64,000 nucleotides of DNA from Mycolicibacterium neoaurum ATCC 25795 (GTDB lineage Bacteria; Actinomycetota; Actinomycetes; Mycobacteriales; Mycobacteriaceae), in the NCBI RefSeq assembly GCF_000691525.1, contig NZ_JMDW01000008.1:62001-126000 (forward strand), read 5' to 3'. The notes under the pieces were generated by a model. The model was given only the letters and a program-made list of their open reading frames with translations. It had not been told where the DNA came from and did not search any database. Positions 46,258 to 55,793 of the stretch are shown piece after piece. Every line of letters starts with the position of its first letter. Position 1 is the first letter of the stretch. A program made the translations under genes and the position numbers.

Positions 46258-47972
46258 CGCTGCGAGGACGAACGCAGGCTGCGCACCGCATCGATGCGCG
46301 CCTTGATCTGCTCGCCGGTGGCCGCGGCCAGCACGGGGCCGCCGCAGAGCTGACGCAATTCGTTGTGAATCTGCCCGTGGCTCTTGCCCGTGCGGTGATG
46401 GGCGATGGACACCAGCGCATTGAGTTCGCGGCGCAGTTCTTGCAATTGACCGTGGGTGGTGCGCGGCGGTGGCGGACCGCCGGCGGCGGCGGCCGCCGCG
46501 GTGCGCTTCTGGAGTTGCTCGTCCTGGCGCTTGCTGAGCAGATCGCGCATCTGCGTGGCGTCCAGCAGACCGGGGATGCCGAGATAGTCGGCCTCCTCCT
46601 CGCTACCCGCGGCCGCGGCGGTACCGAACGTGGAACCGTCGAAGATCACCTGGTCGAGCTCGGCGTCGGCGCCCAGTGACTCGAAACCGCGGTCCTGATC
46701 CGACTTCTCGTCCTTGGTCTTGTTGGCGTCGGCGATCAGTTCGTCGTCGAGGCCATCGGATTCGCGGTGCGGCTTGCCGAGCACGTGGTTGCGCTGCGCT
46801 TCCATCTCGCTGGCCAGCTGCAGCAGATTGGGCACCGAGGGAAGGAAGATGCTGGCCGTTTCGCCGGGGCGCCTGCTGCGCACGAAGCGGCCGATCGCCT
46901 GGGCAAAGAACAGTGGCGTCGAAGCACTGGTGGCGTAGACGCCGACGGCCAGCCTCGGCACGTCGACACCCTCGGACACCATCCGCACCGCCACCATCCA
47001 GGGCGTGGACGCCTCGGAGAATTGCGAGATCCTGCTCGACGCCGTCGGGTCGTCGGAGAGCACCACCGTCGGCTCCTGCCCGGTGATGGTGGTCAGCAGC
47101 TTCGCGTAGGCGCGGGCGGTGGTCTGATCGGAGGCGATGATCATGCCGCCGGCGTCGGGCACGTGCTCGCGCTTCTGCATCAACCGCTTGTGGGCCGCCG
47201 CGATCACGGCGGGCATCCACTGGCCCTCCGGGTTGAGCGCGGTGCGCCACGCGCGGGCGGTCTGCTCGGCGGTCAGCGGTTCCCCGAGCCGGGCGGCGTG
47301 CTCCTCACCGGCGCTGTCCCGCCAGCGGGCCTCCCCGGAGTAGGCCATGAACACCACCGGCCGCACGACGTTGTCGGCCAGCGCGTCGGCATAGCCGTAG
47401 ACGTGGTCGGCCTTGGAACGCTGGAAACCCGCGGCGTCGGTCTCGTAGGTGACGAACGGGATGGGACTGTCATCGGAGCGGAACGGTGTTCCGGTCAGGG
47501 CGAGTCGACGGGTCGCATCGTCATAGGCCTCGCGGATGGCGTCGCCCCAGGACTTGGCATCGCCGCCGTGGTGGATCTCGTCGAAGATGACCAGCGTCTT
47601 GTAGTTCTCGGTGCGCACCCGGTGCCGCGTCGGGTGACTGGCCACCTGTGCGTAGGTGACCACGATGCCGTGATAGTCGCTGGAGGTGTGCGAGGCCGAG
47701 TTGCTGAACTTGGGATCCAGCGCCAGCCCGAATCGGGATGCGGACTGCGCCCACTGGGTCTTGAGATGCTCGGTGGGGACGACCACCACGACCTGGGTCA
47801 CGGTGCCATCGGCCAGCAACTCCGAAGCGATCCGCAGAGCGAACGTCGTCTTACCGGCGCCAGGGGTGGCTACAGCCAGGAAGTCCCGCGGCTTGGCCGC
47901 CAGGTACTTCACCAACGCCCGACGCTGCCAGCTCCGCAAATCCTGGGTGCTGGGCGCTGCACTAGCCGACAC
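46254..47972 (-). CDS. SF2 DEAD/DEAH-type helicase
   Basis: 572 residues. Motif I is VATPGAGKTT (Walker A), motif II is DEIH, motif III LALTGTP, and the C-terminal RecA-like domain carries VSEGVDVPRL and AIGRFVRSRRPGE (motif VI, arginine finger). This layout is near the XPB/ResIII branch. The C-terminal region after 460 is acidic, then Ala-rich and basic. No nuclease domain is visible. Likely a DNA-dependent ATPase in repair. The GTG start has AGGAG 6 bases upstream. Its end overlaps the convergent HAD gene by 4 bases. Confidence 0.85.
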   Translation of the reverse strand: MSASAAPSTQDLRSWQRRALVKYLAAKPRDFLAVATPGAGKTTFALRIASELLADGTVTQVVVVVPTEHLKTQWAQSASRFGLALDPKFSNSASHTSSDYHGIVVTYAQVASHPTRHRVRTENYKTLVIFDEIHHGGDAKSWGDAIREAYDDATRRLALTGTPFRSDDSPIPFVTYETDAAGFQRSKADHVYGYADALADNVVRPVVFMAYSGEARWRDSAGEEHAARLGEPLTAEQTARAWRTALNPEGQWMPAVIAAAHKRLMQKREHVPDAGGMIIASDQTTARAYAKLLTTITGQEPTVVLSDDPTASSRISQFSEASTPWMVAVRMVSEGVDVPRLAVGVYATSASTPLFFAQAIGRFVRSRRPGETASIFLPSVPNLLQLASEMEAQRNHVLGKPHRESDGLDDELIADANKTKDEKSDQDRGFESLGADAELDQVIFDGSTFGTAAAAGSEEEADYLGIPGLLDATQMRDLLSKRQDEQLQKRTAAAAAAGGPPPPRTTHGQLQELRRELNALVSIAHHRTGKSHGQIHNELRQLCGGPVLAAATGEQIKARIDAVRSLRSSSQR

Positions 47973-48061
47973 CCGAGACTCCTATCTGGTCGAAGGGCAG
48001 TCTAGGGCAAGGGGTTCCGGGTTCGCATATCCGCTGCGCGAGTCCCGCTTCCGGCGGCGTG

Positions 48062-48565
48062 TCAGACGAAGAAGTTGTCGTTGTCGATGAACCACTGGGT
48101 GCGTTCGTCGTCGGTCAACTCGCCGAGGCGGGTCAGGTTCTCGAAGTAATGCTCGCGTGGCGCGCCTGGAGCAAACAGCATCAACATCGCCGCGGGCGCG
48201 TCGGCGGTGTTACGGAAGCCGTGTACCCCGCCGGGCGGGACGTACAGGAAATCGTTGGGGCCTGCCGTCGACCAATCGGCACCGTCATAGATCTCCACGT
48301 CACCGGATAGCACATAGAACGCCTCGCTCATGGCGCGGTGGAAGTGCGGTCCCGGTCCACCGGCCCGCGCGCTGAGCTCGATGCGGTAGAGCCCGTAGTC
48401 GCCACCGGTCTGCTGCTGGTTCGCCAGGTAGTGATAGCGGACCAGGCCGAGCGAATCGTGGTCGGCCGGAGTGTCAGCGCGGCGCACCCAGGCGCTGACC
48501 TCCGGCTCGTCGGCGGTGTAGCGCGGCGGGGGATAGGGCGGTACGACCAGGGACACGCCCTCCAC
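48062..48565 (-). CDS. Cupin-domain protein
   Basis: 167 residues. The cupin motif 1 is PHFHRAMSEAFYVLSGDVEIYDG (His-x-His and Glu metal ligands) and motif 2 is YVPPGGVHGFRN. The metal-binding set looks complete, so it may bind Fe, Mn or Zn. The reaction is unknown. The start is uncertain: GTG 48565 lies 1 base after the upstream SDR stop, and GTG 48556 is an alternative. No convincing ribosome site is present. Probably cotranscribed with the SDR. Confidence 0.75.
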   Translation of the reverse strand: MEGVSLVVPPYPPPRYTADEPEVSAWVRRADTPADHDSLGLVRYHYLANQQQTGGDYGLYRIELSARAGGPGPHFHRAMSEAFYVLSGDVEIYDGADWSTAGPNDFLYVPPGGVHGFRNTADAPAAMLMLFAPGAPREHYFENLTRLGELTDDERTQWFIDNDNFFV

Positions 48566-48566
48566 G

Positions 48567-49463
48567 CTAGACCGCGAAGCTGACCCCGGTGAGCTCTTCG
48601 GACACCGACCACAGGCGTTGCTGCAGGGCGACGTCGTAGGACTGGTCGCTGGAGGCGACGACGACCGGCGCGCCGCGCCACTGCGCCAGGTTCGCGGGCC
48701 CGTAATACTGACCGCCCAGCACGCCGGGGTCGGTCGCGGCGCGCAATGTCGGCAGGGCTCCGTCGGCGGCAGGTTGCGCGGCGACCTTGGTGACCAGTTC
48801 GGTGACCGGCCGGGCCAGCGAGGGCAGATGGCGGGCCAGCTCGGTGCTCGAGGTGCCCGGATGTGCGGCGACGGCGATGGTGGTGCCACGTGGGGCGAGC
48901 CGGCGCTGCAGCTCATAGGTGAACAGCAGGTTGGCGAGCTTGGACTGGGCATAGGCGCCGATGCGGCTGTAGGAGCGTTCCCACTGCAGATCGTCGAAGT
49001 GGATGGCGCCACCCATCTTGTGACCGTTGCTGCTGACCGTGACGACGCGGGAGCCCGGCACGTCGAGCAGCCTGTCCAGCAGCAGGCCGGTCAGTGCGAA
49101 GTGACCCAGATGATTGGTGCCGAATTGCAGTTCGAAACCGTCGGCGGTTGTGCTCTTCGGCGGGGTCATCACACCCGCGTTGTTGATCAGCAGATCGATG
49201 CGCTCATGGGACCCGCGGAGCTCGGCAGCGGCGGCGCGCACCGATTCCAGCGACCCGAGATCGAGCTCCTGGACGCTGACATCACCGGTGAGCTGGGCGG
49301 CGGCGCGTTTGCCCTTGTCGGTATCGCGGACGGCGAGGACGACATGCGCTCCGTGTTCGGCGAGTGCCTTGGCGGTCTCGAACCCGAGTCCGGTGTTGGC
49401 TCCGGTGATGACGGCCGTGCGGCCGCTCTGGTCGGGAATATGGTGGGTGGTCCAGCGGGTCAT
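48567..49463 (-). CDS. SDR oxidoreductase, retinol-dehydrogenase-like (paralogue)
   Basis: 298 residues. TGANTGLG is near the N-terminus, LLINNAGVMTPPK and FELQFGTNHLGHFALTGLLL follow, YAQSK supplies Tyr/Lys, and the end is SSDQSYDVALQQRLWSVSEELTGV. These stretches are shared almost word for word with the SDR at 42629-43552, so the two are paralogues 5 kb apart. ATG 49463 is preferred over the longer frame because AGGAG lies 7 bases upstream. It is divergent from a TetR gene that probably controls it. Confidence 0.88.
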   Translation of the reverse strand: MTRWTTHHIPDQSGRTAVITGANTGLGFETAKALAEHGAHVVLAVRDTDKGKRAAAQLTGDVSVQELDLGSLESVRAAAAELRGSHERIDLLINNAGVMTPPKSTTADGFELQFGTNHLGHFALTGLLLDRLLDVPGSRVVTVSSNGHKMGGAIHFDDLQWERSYSRIGAYAQSKLANLLFTYELQRRLAPRGTTIAVAAHPGTSSTELARHLPSLARPVTELVTKVAAQPAADGALPTLRAATDPGVLGGQYYGPANLAQWRGAPVVVASSDQSYDVALQQRLWSVSEELTGVSFAV

Positions 49464-49548
49464 GGGAAACTCCTGAGTCGGGCGGGTTTCGGTCATATAC
49501 GGAACGTGCGCCCCGCTTATCTGGTTCCCGGGAGGTGGTGACGAATTC

Positions 49549-50112
49549 ATGCGAGCCGATGCCGCTCGTAACCGCGCCCGGATCCTGCAGGTCGCCTACG
49601 AAACCTTCGCCGCCGACGGCCTCGGGGTTCCCATCGACGAGATAGCGCGTCGCGCAGGTGTCGGGGCGGGCACCGTGTACCGCCATTTCCCAGCCAAGGA
49701 GGACCTGTTCCGTGCGGTGGTCGCCGACCGGATCCGAACGCTGGTCGATCAGGGCCGGGAGTTGGCCGAGGCCGACCCCGCCGGCGGGCTGTACACCTTC
49801 CTGAAGTCGATGGTGCTGCACTGGGGCGCTGCCGACCGCGGCCTCGTCGACGCACTCGCCGGGATGGGCATCGACGCGAATGCGGCGATGCCCGAGGCCG
49901 AGGGTGACTTCCTTTCCATGCTGGCCGACCTCGTCGACGCCGGCCAGCGGGCCGGAACGGTCCGCCCGGACGTCACCGTGCCCGAGGTCAAGGCGTTGAT
50001 GGTCGGCTGTCAGGCCGCCCAGGCCTACAACCCCGACGCGGCAGGGCACGTCACCGACATCGTGTTCGACGGACTCCGCCCGCATTTGCAGTCACGCCGA
50101 TCGGAACCGTAG
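49549..50112 (+). CDS. TetR-family transcriptional regulator
   Basis: 187 residues. The helix-turn-helix (NRARILQVAYETFAADGLGVPIDEIARRAGVGAGTVYRHFPAKEDLF, about 8-55) is canonical; the C-terminal domain resembles TetR_C groups found beside SDR genes. GGGAGGTGG precedes the ATG. GGAAC (49501-49505) and GTT (49524-49526), 18 bases apart, could be an ECF-sigma promoter, but this is weak. It likely represses the divergent SDR-cupin pair across an 85-base gap. Confidence 0.88.
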   Translation: MRADAARNRARILQVAYETFAADGLGVPIDEIARRAGVGAGTVYRHFPAKEDLFRAVVADRIRTLVDQGRELAEADPAGGLYTFLKSMVLHWGAADRGLVDALAGMGIDANAAMPEAEGDFLSMLADLVDAGQRAGTVRPDVTVPEVKALMVGCQAAQAYNPDAAGHVTDIVFDGLRPHLQSRRSEP

Positions 50113-50146
50113 GCGGCGCAGGTCGGCCGCGGCATCATGGCCAGTC

Positions 50147-50956
50147 ATGGTCACCCAGGTCGCGGCGATTCCGCACGCCCGGCACGTGTTGCCGTGGTGG
50201 CGACGCCCGGGGTTCCTGCGCTCGATGGCGCCGATCGCACTGCTCGTGCTGTGGCAGCTGGCCAGTCAGAGCGGGTTGCTCTCGGCCAAGATCCTGCCCG
50301 CGCCGTCGGCGGTGTTCGAGGCGGGCGTCTCGGTCATCGAGTCCGGTGCACTCGCCGATGCGCTGCTGGTGTCCGGTCAACGGGCGCTGCTGGGCTTCGT
50401 CCTCGGCGCGACGGCCGGGATCGGGTTCGGGATCCTGGCAGGCCTGTCGAAGATCGGTGAGTACGCCGTCGACCCGCCGTTGCAGATGCTGCGCACCATC
50501 CCGCTGTTCGGTCTGATCCCGCTGTTCATCATCTGGTTCGGCATCGGCGAGGAACCGAAGGTCTATCTGATCGCGCTGGGTGTCGCGTTCCCGCTGTATC
50601 TGAACACCTTCGCCGCCATCCGCCAGCTCGATCCCAAACTCGTCGAACTCGGCGAGGTGCTCGGGCTGAGACGTGCCGAGCGCCTGCGCCACCTGGTGAT
50701 CCCCGGTGCCCTGCCACAGATCCTGGTCGGCATGCGGCAGAGCCTCGGCATCGCCTGGCTGTCGCTGATCGTGGCCGAACAGATCAACGCCAGCGCCGGA
50801 CTGGGTTACATCATCAACAACGCCCGCGAATTCCTGCGCACCGACATCGTGATCTTCGGACTGCTCGTCTACGGGCTGCTGGGTCTGGTGACCGACGCGA
50901 TCGTGCGCTGGCTGGAGCGGTGGGCGCTGCGCTGGCAGCCGGGTGGGTCGCGATGA
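50147..50956 (+). CDS. ABC importer permease, SsuC/TauC family
   Basis: 269 residues with about six helices. The EAA loop is EVLGLRRAERLRHLVIPGALPQILVGMRQSLGIAWLSLIVAEQINASAGLGYIINNAREFL, the family's docking site for the ATPase. RTIPLFGLIPLFIIWFGIGEEPKVYLIALGVAFP is typical of nitrate/sulfonate/taurine-type importers. It precedes the ATPase gene, with a 4-base overlap. Substrate unknown: alkanesulfonate, taurine or a pyrimidine-like compound are candidates. Confidence 0.88.
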   Translation: MVTQVAAIPHARHVLPWWRRPGFLRSMAPIALLVLWQLASQSGLLSAKILPAPSAVFEAGVSVIESGALADALLVSGQRALLGFVLGATAGIGFGILAGLSKIGEYAVDPPLQMLRTIPLFGLIPLFIIWFGIGEEPKVYLIALGVAFPLYLNTFAAIRQLDPKLVELGEVLGLRRAERLRHLVIPGALPQILVGMRQSLGIAWLSLIVAEQINASAGLGYIINNAREFLRTDIVIFGLLVYGLLGLVTDAIVRWLERWALRWQPGGSR

Positions 50957-51669
50957 GCGCCGTCGTACGTGGGCTGACTAAACGGTTCGACGGGCGCACG
51001 GTGCTCGACGGTATCGACCTGAGCGTGGGGCGCGGCGAGATCGTCGCGCTGGTGGGACGCAGTGGATCCGGTAAATCGACCCTGCTGCGGGTGCTGGCCG
51101 GGTTGTCCGACGACCACGACGGGCATGTCGACGTCCAGGGCACCCCGACAGTGGTGTTCCAGGAACCGCGGCTGGTGCCGTGGCTGTCGGTGACCCGCAA
51201 TGTCGCGCTCGGTGATCCGCAGCGCCGCCGCAAGCGCGCGGCCGAGGAGAACGCGCGTCGGGTAATCGAAGAGGTCGGCCTGTCCCATCGCGTCGATGCC
51301 TGGCCGTTGACGCTGTCCGGCGGCGAGGCTCAGCGGGCCGCGCTGGCCAGGGCCTTGGTCGCCGAGCCCACCCTGCTGTTGCTCGACGAACCGTTCGGTG
51401 CGCTGGATGCCTTGACCCGGCTGGCGATGCACGACCTGTTGCTGGGGTTGTTCGCCGAGCACGGATTCGGGGTCCTGCTGGTGACCCACGATGTCTCCGA
51501 GGCCGTGACGTTGGCCGACCGCGTCCTGATCCTCGACGAGGGCCGTATCGCCCACACCGTCGACATCGACCTGCCCCGGCCACGCAGCCATGCCTCCCCG
51601 GAGGCCGCCGTGTTCACGGCTCGGCTGCTGGAACTGCTGGGTGTCGACGTCCTGCAACGACAACACTGA
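50953..51669 (+). CDS. ABC importer ATPase, SsuB/TauB family
   Basis: 238 residues. Walker A GRSGSGKST (about 41-49), Q-loop VFQEPRLVPW, signature LSGGEAQRAALARAL, Walker B LLLLDEPFGALD and H-loop VTHDVSEA are all intact. The motif QEPRLVPWLSV is typical of the nitrate/sulfonate/taurine group. ATG 50953 overlaps the permease stop (ATGA); the frame to 50920 is inside the permease. Confidence 0.9.
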   Translation: MSAVVRGLTKRFDGRTVLDGIDLSVGRGEIVALVGRSGSGKSTLLRVLAGLSDDHDGHVDVQGTPTVVFQEPRLVPWLSVTRNVALGDPQRRRKRAAEENARRVIEEVGLSHRVDAWPLTLSGGEAQRAALARALVAEPTLLLLDEPFGALDALTRLAMHDLLLGLFAEHGFGVLLVTHDVSEAVTLADRVLILDEGRIAHTVDIDLPRPRSHASPEAAVFTARLLELLGVDVLQRQH

Positions 51670-51679
51670 GGAACATCTG

Positions 51680-52657
51680 GTGAAGATCGCATCGCTGTTG
51701 GTGGCCATGATGATGGCTCTGACGGCCTGCGCGGGCGGCTCGGACAAGGCCGCGCCCGCGGGTCCCGTCGACCTGTCGACGGTGACGCTGAAGGTCGGTG
51801 ACCAGCGCGCGATCTCGATCGAGGTGCTGATGAAGGCTTCCGGTCAGCTCGCCTCGTTGCCCTACAAGGTCGAGTTCTCGACCTTCACCGCAGGCCCGCC
51901 GCTGGTGGAGGCGGCCAGTGCGGGCGGTATCCACCTGGCTCAGGTAGGCAATACCCCCGGCGTGTTCGGGGCGGCTGCCGGCGCAGACATCAAATTCGTC
52001 GGCGCGCTGCAGGCCACCGGGAAGGGTGACGCGATCCTGGTGGCCAAGCAGTCACCGGTGGTGGGGGTGGCCGACCTGAAGGGCAAGAAGGTCGCGGTCA
52101 CCAAGGGCAGCTCTGCCAATGCCAATCTGTTGTTGCATCTGAAGAAGGCCGGCCTGGGACTCTCCGATATCGAACCGGTGTACGTCGCACCCGCCGACGG
52201 CTATGCCGCGCTGACCCGTGGTGAGGTCGACGCGTGGGCGGTCTGGGATCCCTATACGGCGATCGCCGAGCAGGAGATCGGTGCCCGGATCATCGCGGCA
52301 GCCGACACCGCGGGCAACGGCTACAACTTCTGGGTCGCCTCGGCGGGTGCACTGGACGACGCGGGAGTCAGTGCGGCGATCGCCGACTTCCTGGATCGTT
52401 ACGCGGTGGCCACGAAGTGGTCCGAGGACAATCTGGACAGATGGTCGGCCGATTACGCGAAGCTGACCGATATCAGCCCGCAGGCCTCCACGATCACCTG
52501 GACGCGGTCGCTGAAACGGCCGGTCCCGCTCTCCGCCGACGTGGTGGCCTCCGAGCAGCAGATCGCCGATGCGTTCACCGAGGCCAAGGAGTTTCCTGGC
52601 GCGGTCGAGATCGCCGATTTCGTCGACGACCGCTTCCAACGCGAAGGCGGCCAGTGA
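51680..52657 (+). CDS. ABC importer substrate-binding lipoprotein, SsuA/TauA-like
   Basis: 325 residues. The signal peptide ends in a lipobox, LTAC with Cys17, so the protein is a lipoprotein outside the membrane. The NMT1/SsuA-type periplasmic fold follows: VEFSTFTAGPPLVEAASAGGIHLAQVGNTP, then LKGKKVAVTKGSSANANLLLHLKKAGLGLSDIEPVYVAPADGYAALTRGEVDAWAVWDPYTAIAE. GTG 51680 is the start, with GAGGA about 8 bases upstream. Third gene of the importer. Its stop codon abuts the first CIRCE operator of groEL2. Confidence 0.88.
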   Translation: MKIASLLVAMMMALTACAGGSDKAAPAGPVDLSTVTLKVGDQRAISIEVLMKASGQLASLPYKVEFSTFTAGPPLVEAASAGGIHLAQVGNTPGVFGAAAGADIKFVGALQATGKGDAILVAKQSPVVGVADLKGKKVAVTKGSSANANLLLHLKKAGLGLSDIEPVYVAPADGYAALTRGEVDAWAVWDPYTAIAEQEIGARIIAAADTAGNGYNFWVASAGALDDAGVSAAIADFLDRYAVATKWSEDNLDRWSADYAKLTDISPQASTITWTRSLKRPVPLSADVVASEQQIADAFTEAKEFPGAVEIADFVDDRFQREGGQ

Positions 52658-52658
52658 C

Positions 52659-52685
52659 CTTGCACTCGCCATGCCCGAGTGCTAA
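52659..52685. promoter_or_regulatory. CIRCE element 1 (HrcA operator)
   Basis: CTTGCACTC, a 9-base spacer (GCCATGCCC) and GAGTGCTAA match the CIRCE consensus TTAGCACTC-N9-GAGTGCTAA. It starts one base after the end of the upstream lipoprotein gene and 136 bases before groEL2. Confidence 0.93.
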
Positions 52686-52693
52686 AAATGAAC

Positions 52694-52720
52694 TTGGCAC
52701 TCTCGATCTGTGAGTGCCAG
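52694..52720. promoter_or_regulatory. CIRCE element 2 (HrcA operator)
   Basis: TTGGCACTC, a 9-base spacer (TCGATCTGT) and GAGTGCCAG form a second, slightly weaker CIRCE, 8 bases after the first. Two tandem sites suggest cooperative HrcA repression of groEL2, relieved by heat. Confidence 0.88.
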
Positions 52721-52772
52721 GTCGGGACGGTGAGGCGGGGAGCACACCCACGCCGTCCGTCGCGGGCACTGA

Positions 52773-54446
<1,674 letters not shown>

Positions 54447-54461
54447 GTCCAGTTGTTTCGG

Positions 54462-54495
54462 AAAGCCCGGTCCCGTTCGCGGGGCCGGGCTTTTC
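54462..54495 (+). terminator. Rho-independent terminator of groEL2
   Basis: AAAGCCCGGTCCC (54462-54474), a six-base loop, and GGGGCCGGGCTTTT form a 13-bp stem with one G-T pair and end in a T run. It lies 15 bases after the groEL2 stop and is one of the few classic hairpin-plus-T terminators in the window. Confidence 0.92.
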
Positions 54496-54496
54496 C

Positions 54497-54558
54497 AATG
54501 TTCGCCTGACAGCGCCGTCGTGCCTATATATCCACGACGCCGCTGTCAGCGGAACATT
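54497..54558. repeat. Large imperfect inverted repeat (26-base arms) over the DUF559 gene end
   Basis: Arms 54497-54522 and 54533-54558 pair over 26 bases with about three mismatches around a 10-base AT-rich loop (CCTATATATC). Both arms share CGTCGTG/CACGACG and the GAACATT/AATGTTC ends. It starts one base after the groEL2 terminator. The right arm encodes the last residues and the loop holds the stop codon of the minus-strand DUF559-like gene. It may be a mobile or REP-like palindrome, or a bidirectional terminator. Confidence 0.75.
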
Positions 54559-55357
54559 GCGTCGGGCCGCGATGCACGCGGCGGCGGATGACGGCCAGGA
54601 TGTCTTCGACCACCACGTCCCAGCGGTAGACAACATCCTCATAGGTCAGCCGAATCACCAAGAACCCCAGGCTCGTTGCGACCCTGTCCCTGGTCCGGTC
54701 GTTCTGGTAGTTCGGGAGATGGTGCTCGCGGCTGTCCGCTTCGATGATGAGTCGCCGGCCCACGAGAAAGTCGACCCGACCGACACCGGGAATGTCCACC
54801 TGGGTCCGGAGCCGGATGCCGAGGGCGCGCAGCCGTAATCGGATGATCGTCTCGGTTCCCGACTCACTGCGTGCGTCACATCGCTCGGCGAGGTTCAGGC
54901 GCGCAAGAGGGGATGCCGCGACGATCGACCTCGCGTCGGCCATCTCGATCATCCGCTTGTTCAGCATCGAGTCCAACACGATGACGAGCTGCTCGGCGTC
55001 GAGGCAATTGGCCGCCGAGGCCACTGCGATGTCGACCGGGTCGACGGCGGCGCGGATCGGTGGGTCGAGGCGGTAGGGGTGGCAGGATCGCACGCCCGGG
55101 CGGCGCGCACGTTTGGAATAGCGCACGTGTAGCGCCGGATCGAGGATCCAGACTCGACCCAGGCGCAACGCCGAGGTGCAGCCGAGGACGCCGCCGGCCG
55201 ATACGGCGCGGACAACCTGCGGATCCGCGGTCGGGCCGGCGTACCAACCGCGCCGCAGCCGCATCCAGGTCGGCGGTGGCGCTACCCCAGCCGCCCGCAA
55301 TTGCGCCACCGACAGCACCCCGCCGTTCGCGGCGAGGGCACGCTCGATTCCGGCCAC
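54524..55357 (-). CDS. AbiEi-like winged-helix / DUF559 endonuclease-fold protein
   Basis: 277 residues. The N-terminus (LAANGGVLSVAQLRAAGVAPPPTWMRLRRGWYAGP) resembles the winged-helix region of AbiEi-type antitoxins. The C-terminal part (about 190-255: LRTQVDIPGVGRVDFLVGRRLIIEADSREHHLPNYQNDRTRDRVATSLGFLVIRLTYEDV) matches DUF559/Vsr-like PD-(D/E)xK nuclease folds, with Asp, Glu and neighbouring residues placed for metal binding. The same architecture is common in actinobacteria and no role is proven; no partner toxin is adjacent. GTG 55357 is the start. The stop lies in the inverted repeat at 54497-54558. Confidence 0.7.
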   Translation of the reverse strand: MAGIERALAANGGVLSVAQLRAAGVAPPPTWMRLRRGWYAGPTADPQVVRAVSAGGVLGCTSALRLGRVWILDPALHVRYSKRARRPGVRSCHPYRLDPPIRAAVDPVDIAVASAANCLDAEQLVIVLDSMLNKRMIEMADARSIVAASPLARLNLAERCDARSESGTETIIRLRLRALGIRLRTQVDIPGVGRVDFLVGRRLIIEADSREHHLPNYQNDRTRDRVATSLGFLVIRLTYEDVVYRWDVVVEDILAVIRRRVHRGPTQCSADSGVVDI

Positions 55358-55418
55358 GCTCCGATCTCAGCTCACCCCGGGGCCGCGCGACAGCCCCCAC
55401 CGTCACCCTGTGGATAAC

Positions 55419-55793
55419 TCAGTGTTTGAGCGGGACGCAGTCGTGCAGGCCGCCGGGGTCGGTGCCGGCGCGGGGCTCGATCGCACTTCGGTGCAGCACC
55501 GCGCGAGTGGGCGTCAGGCGCACACCGTCCTCGGTGACCTCGGCAGTGCCGTCGACGATCAGCGAGTACCCGGTCGGCTCGCGGGGCGGCCACAACACGG
55601 TGACGGCCTCATGCGATCGCGCATTGCGGCGGGTGGTGTTGCCCAGCGGCCCGATGGTGAAGACACCGTCGGCGAGGACCGGGGCGACGGCCACGGTGTG
55701 CGCGCGGAAATCGTCACCGACGGTGATCAGATAGCCGAACGGAAAATCGGCAAGGGTCTCGGCGAGCTTGTCCAGATCGACCTTCACGCTCAT
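55419..55793 (-). CDS. Pyridoxamine 5'-phosphate oxidase-like split-barrel protein
   Basis: 124 residues. GYLITVGDDFRAHTVAVAPVLADGVFTIGPLGNTTRRNARSHEAVTVLWPPREPTGYSLIVDGTAEV has the flavin split-barrel pattern of PNPOx-like and F420-dependent enzymes. The Arg-Asn-Ala segment after the Thr-Thr-Arg loop is typical. It is too small for true PdxH, and the cofactor (FMN or F420) cannot be read from sequence. The start overlaps the amidohydrolase stop by 4 bases, so it is coupled to that gene. Confidence 0.75.
   Translation of the reverse strand: MSVKVDLDKLAETLADFPFGYLITVGDDFRAHTVAVAPVLADGVFTIGPLGNTTRRNARSHEAVTVLWPPREPTGYSLIVDGTAEVTEDGVRLTPTRAVLHRSAIEPRAGTDPGGLHDCVPLKH

Noticed and set aside
49501..49526. 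GGAAC-N18-GTT as an ECF-sigma (SigH-type) promoter before a TetR gene
   Set aside because: The spacer is at the edge of the expected range and the words are short. It was not convincing enough for its own feature.
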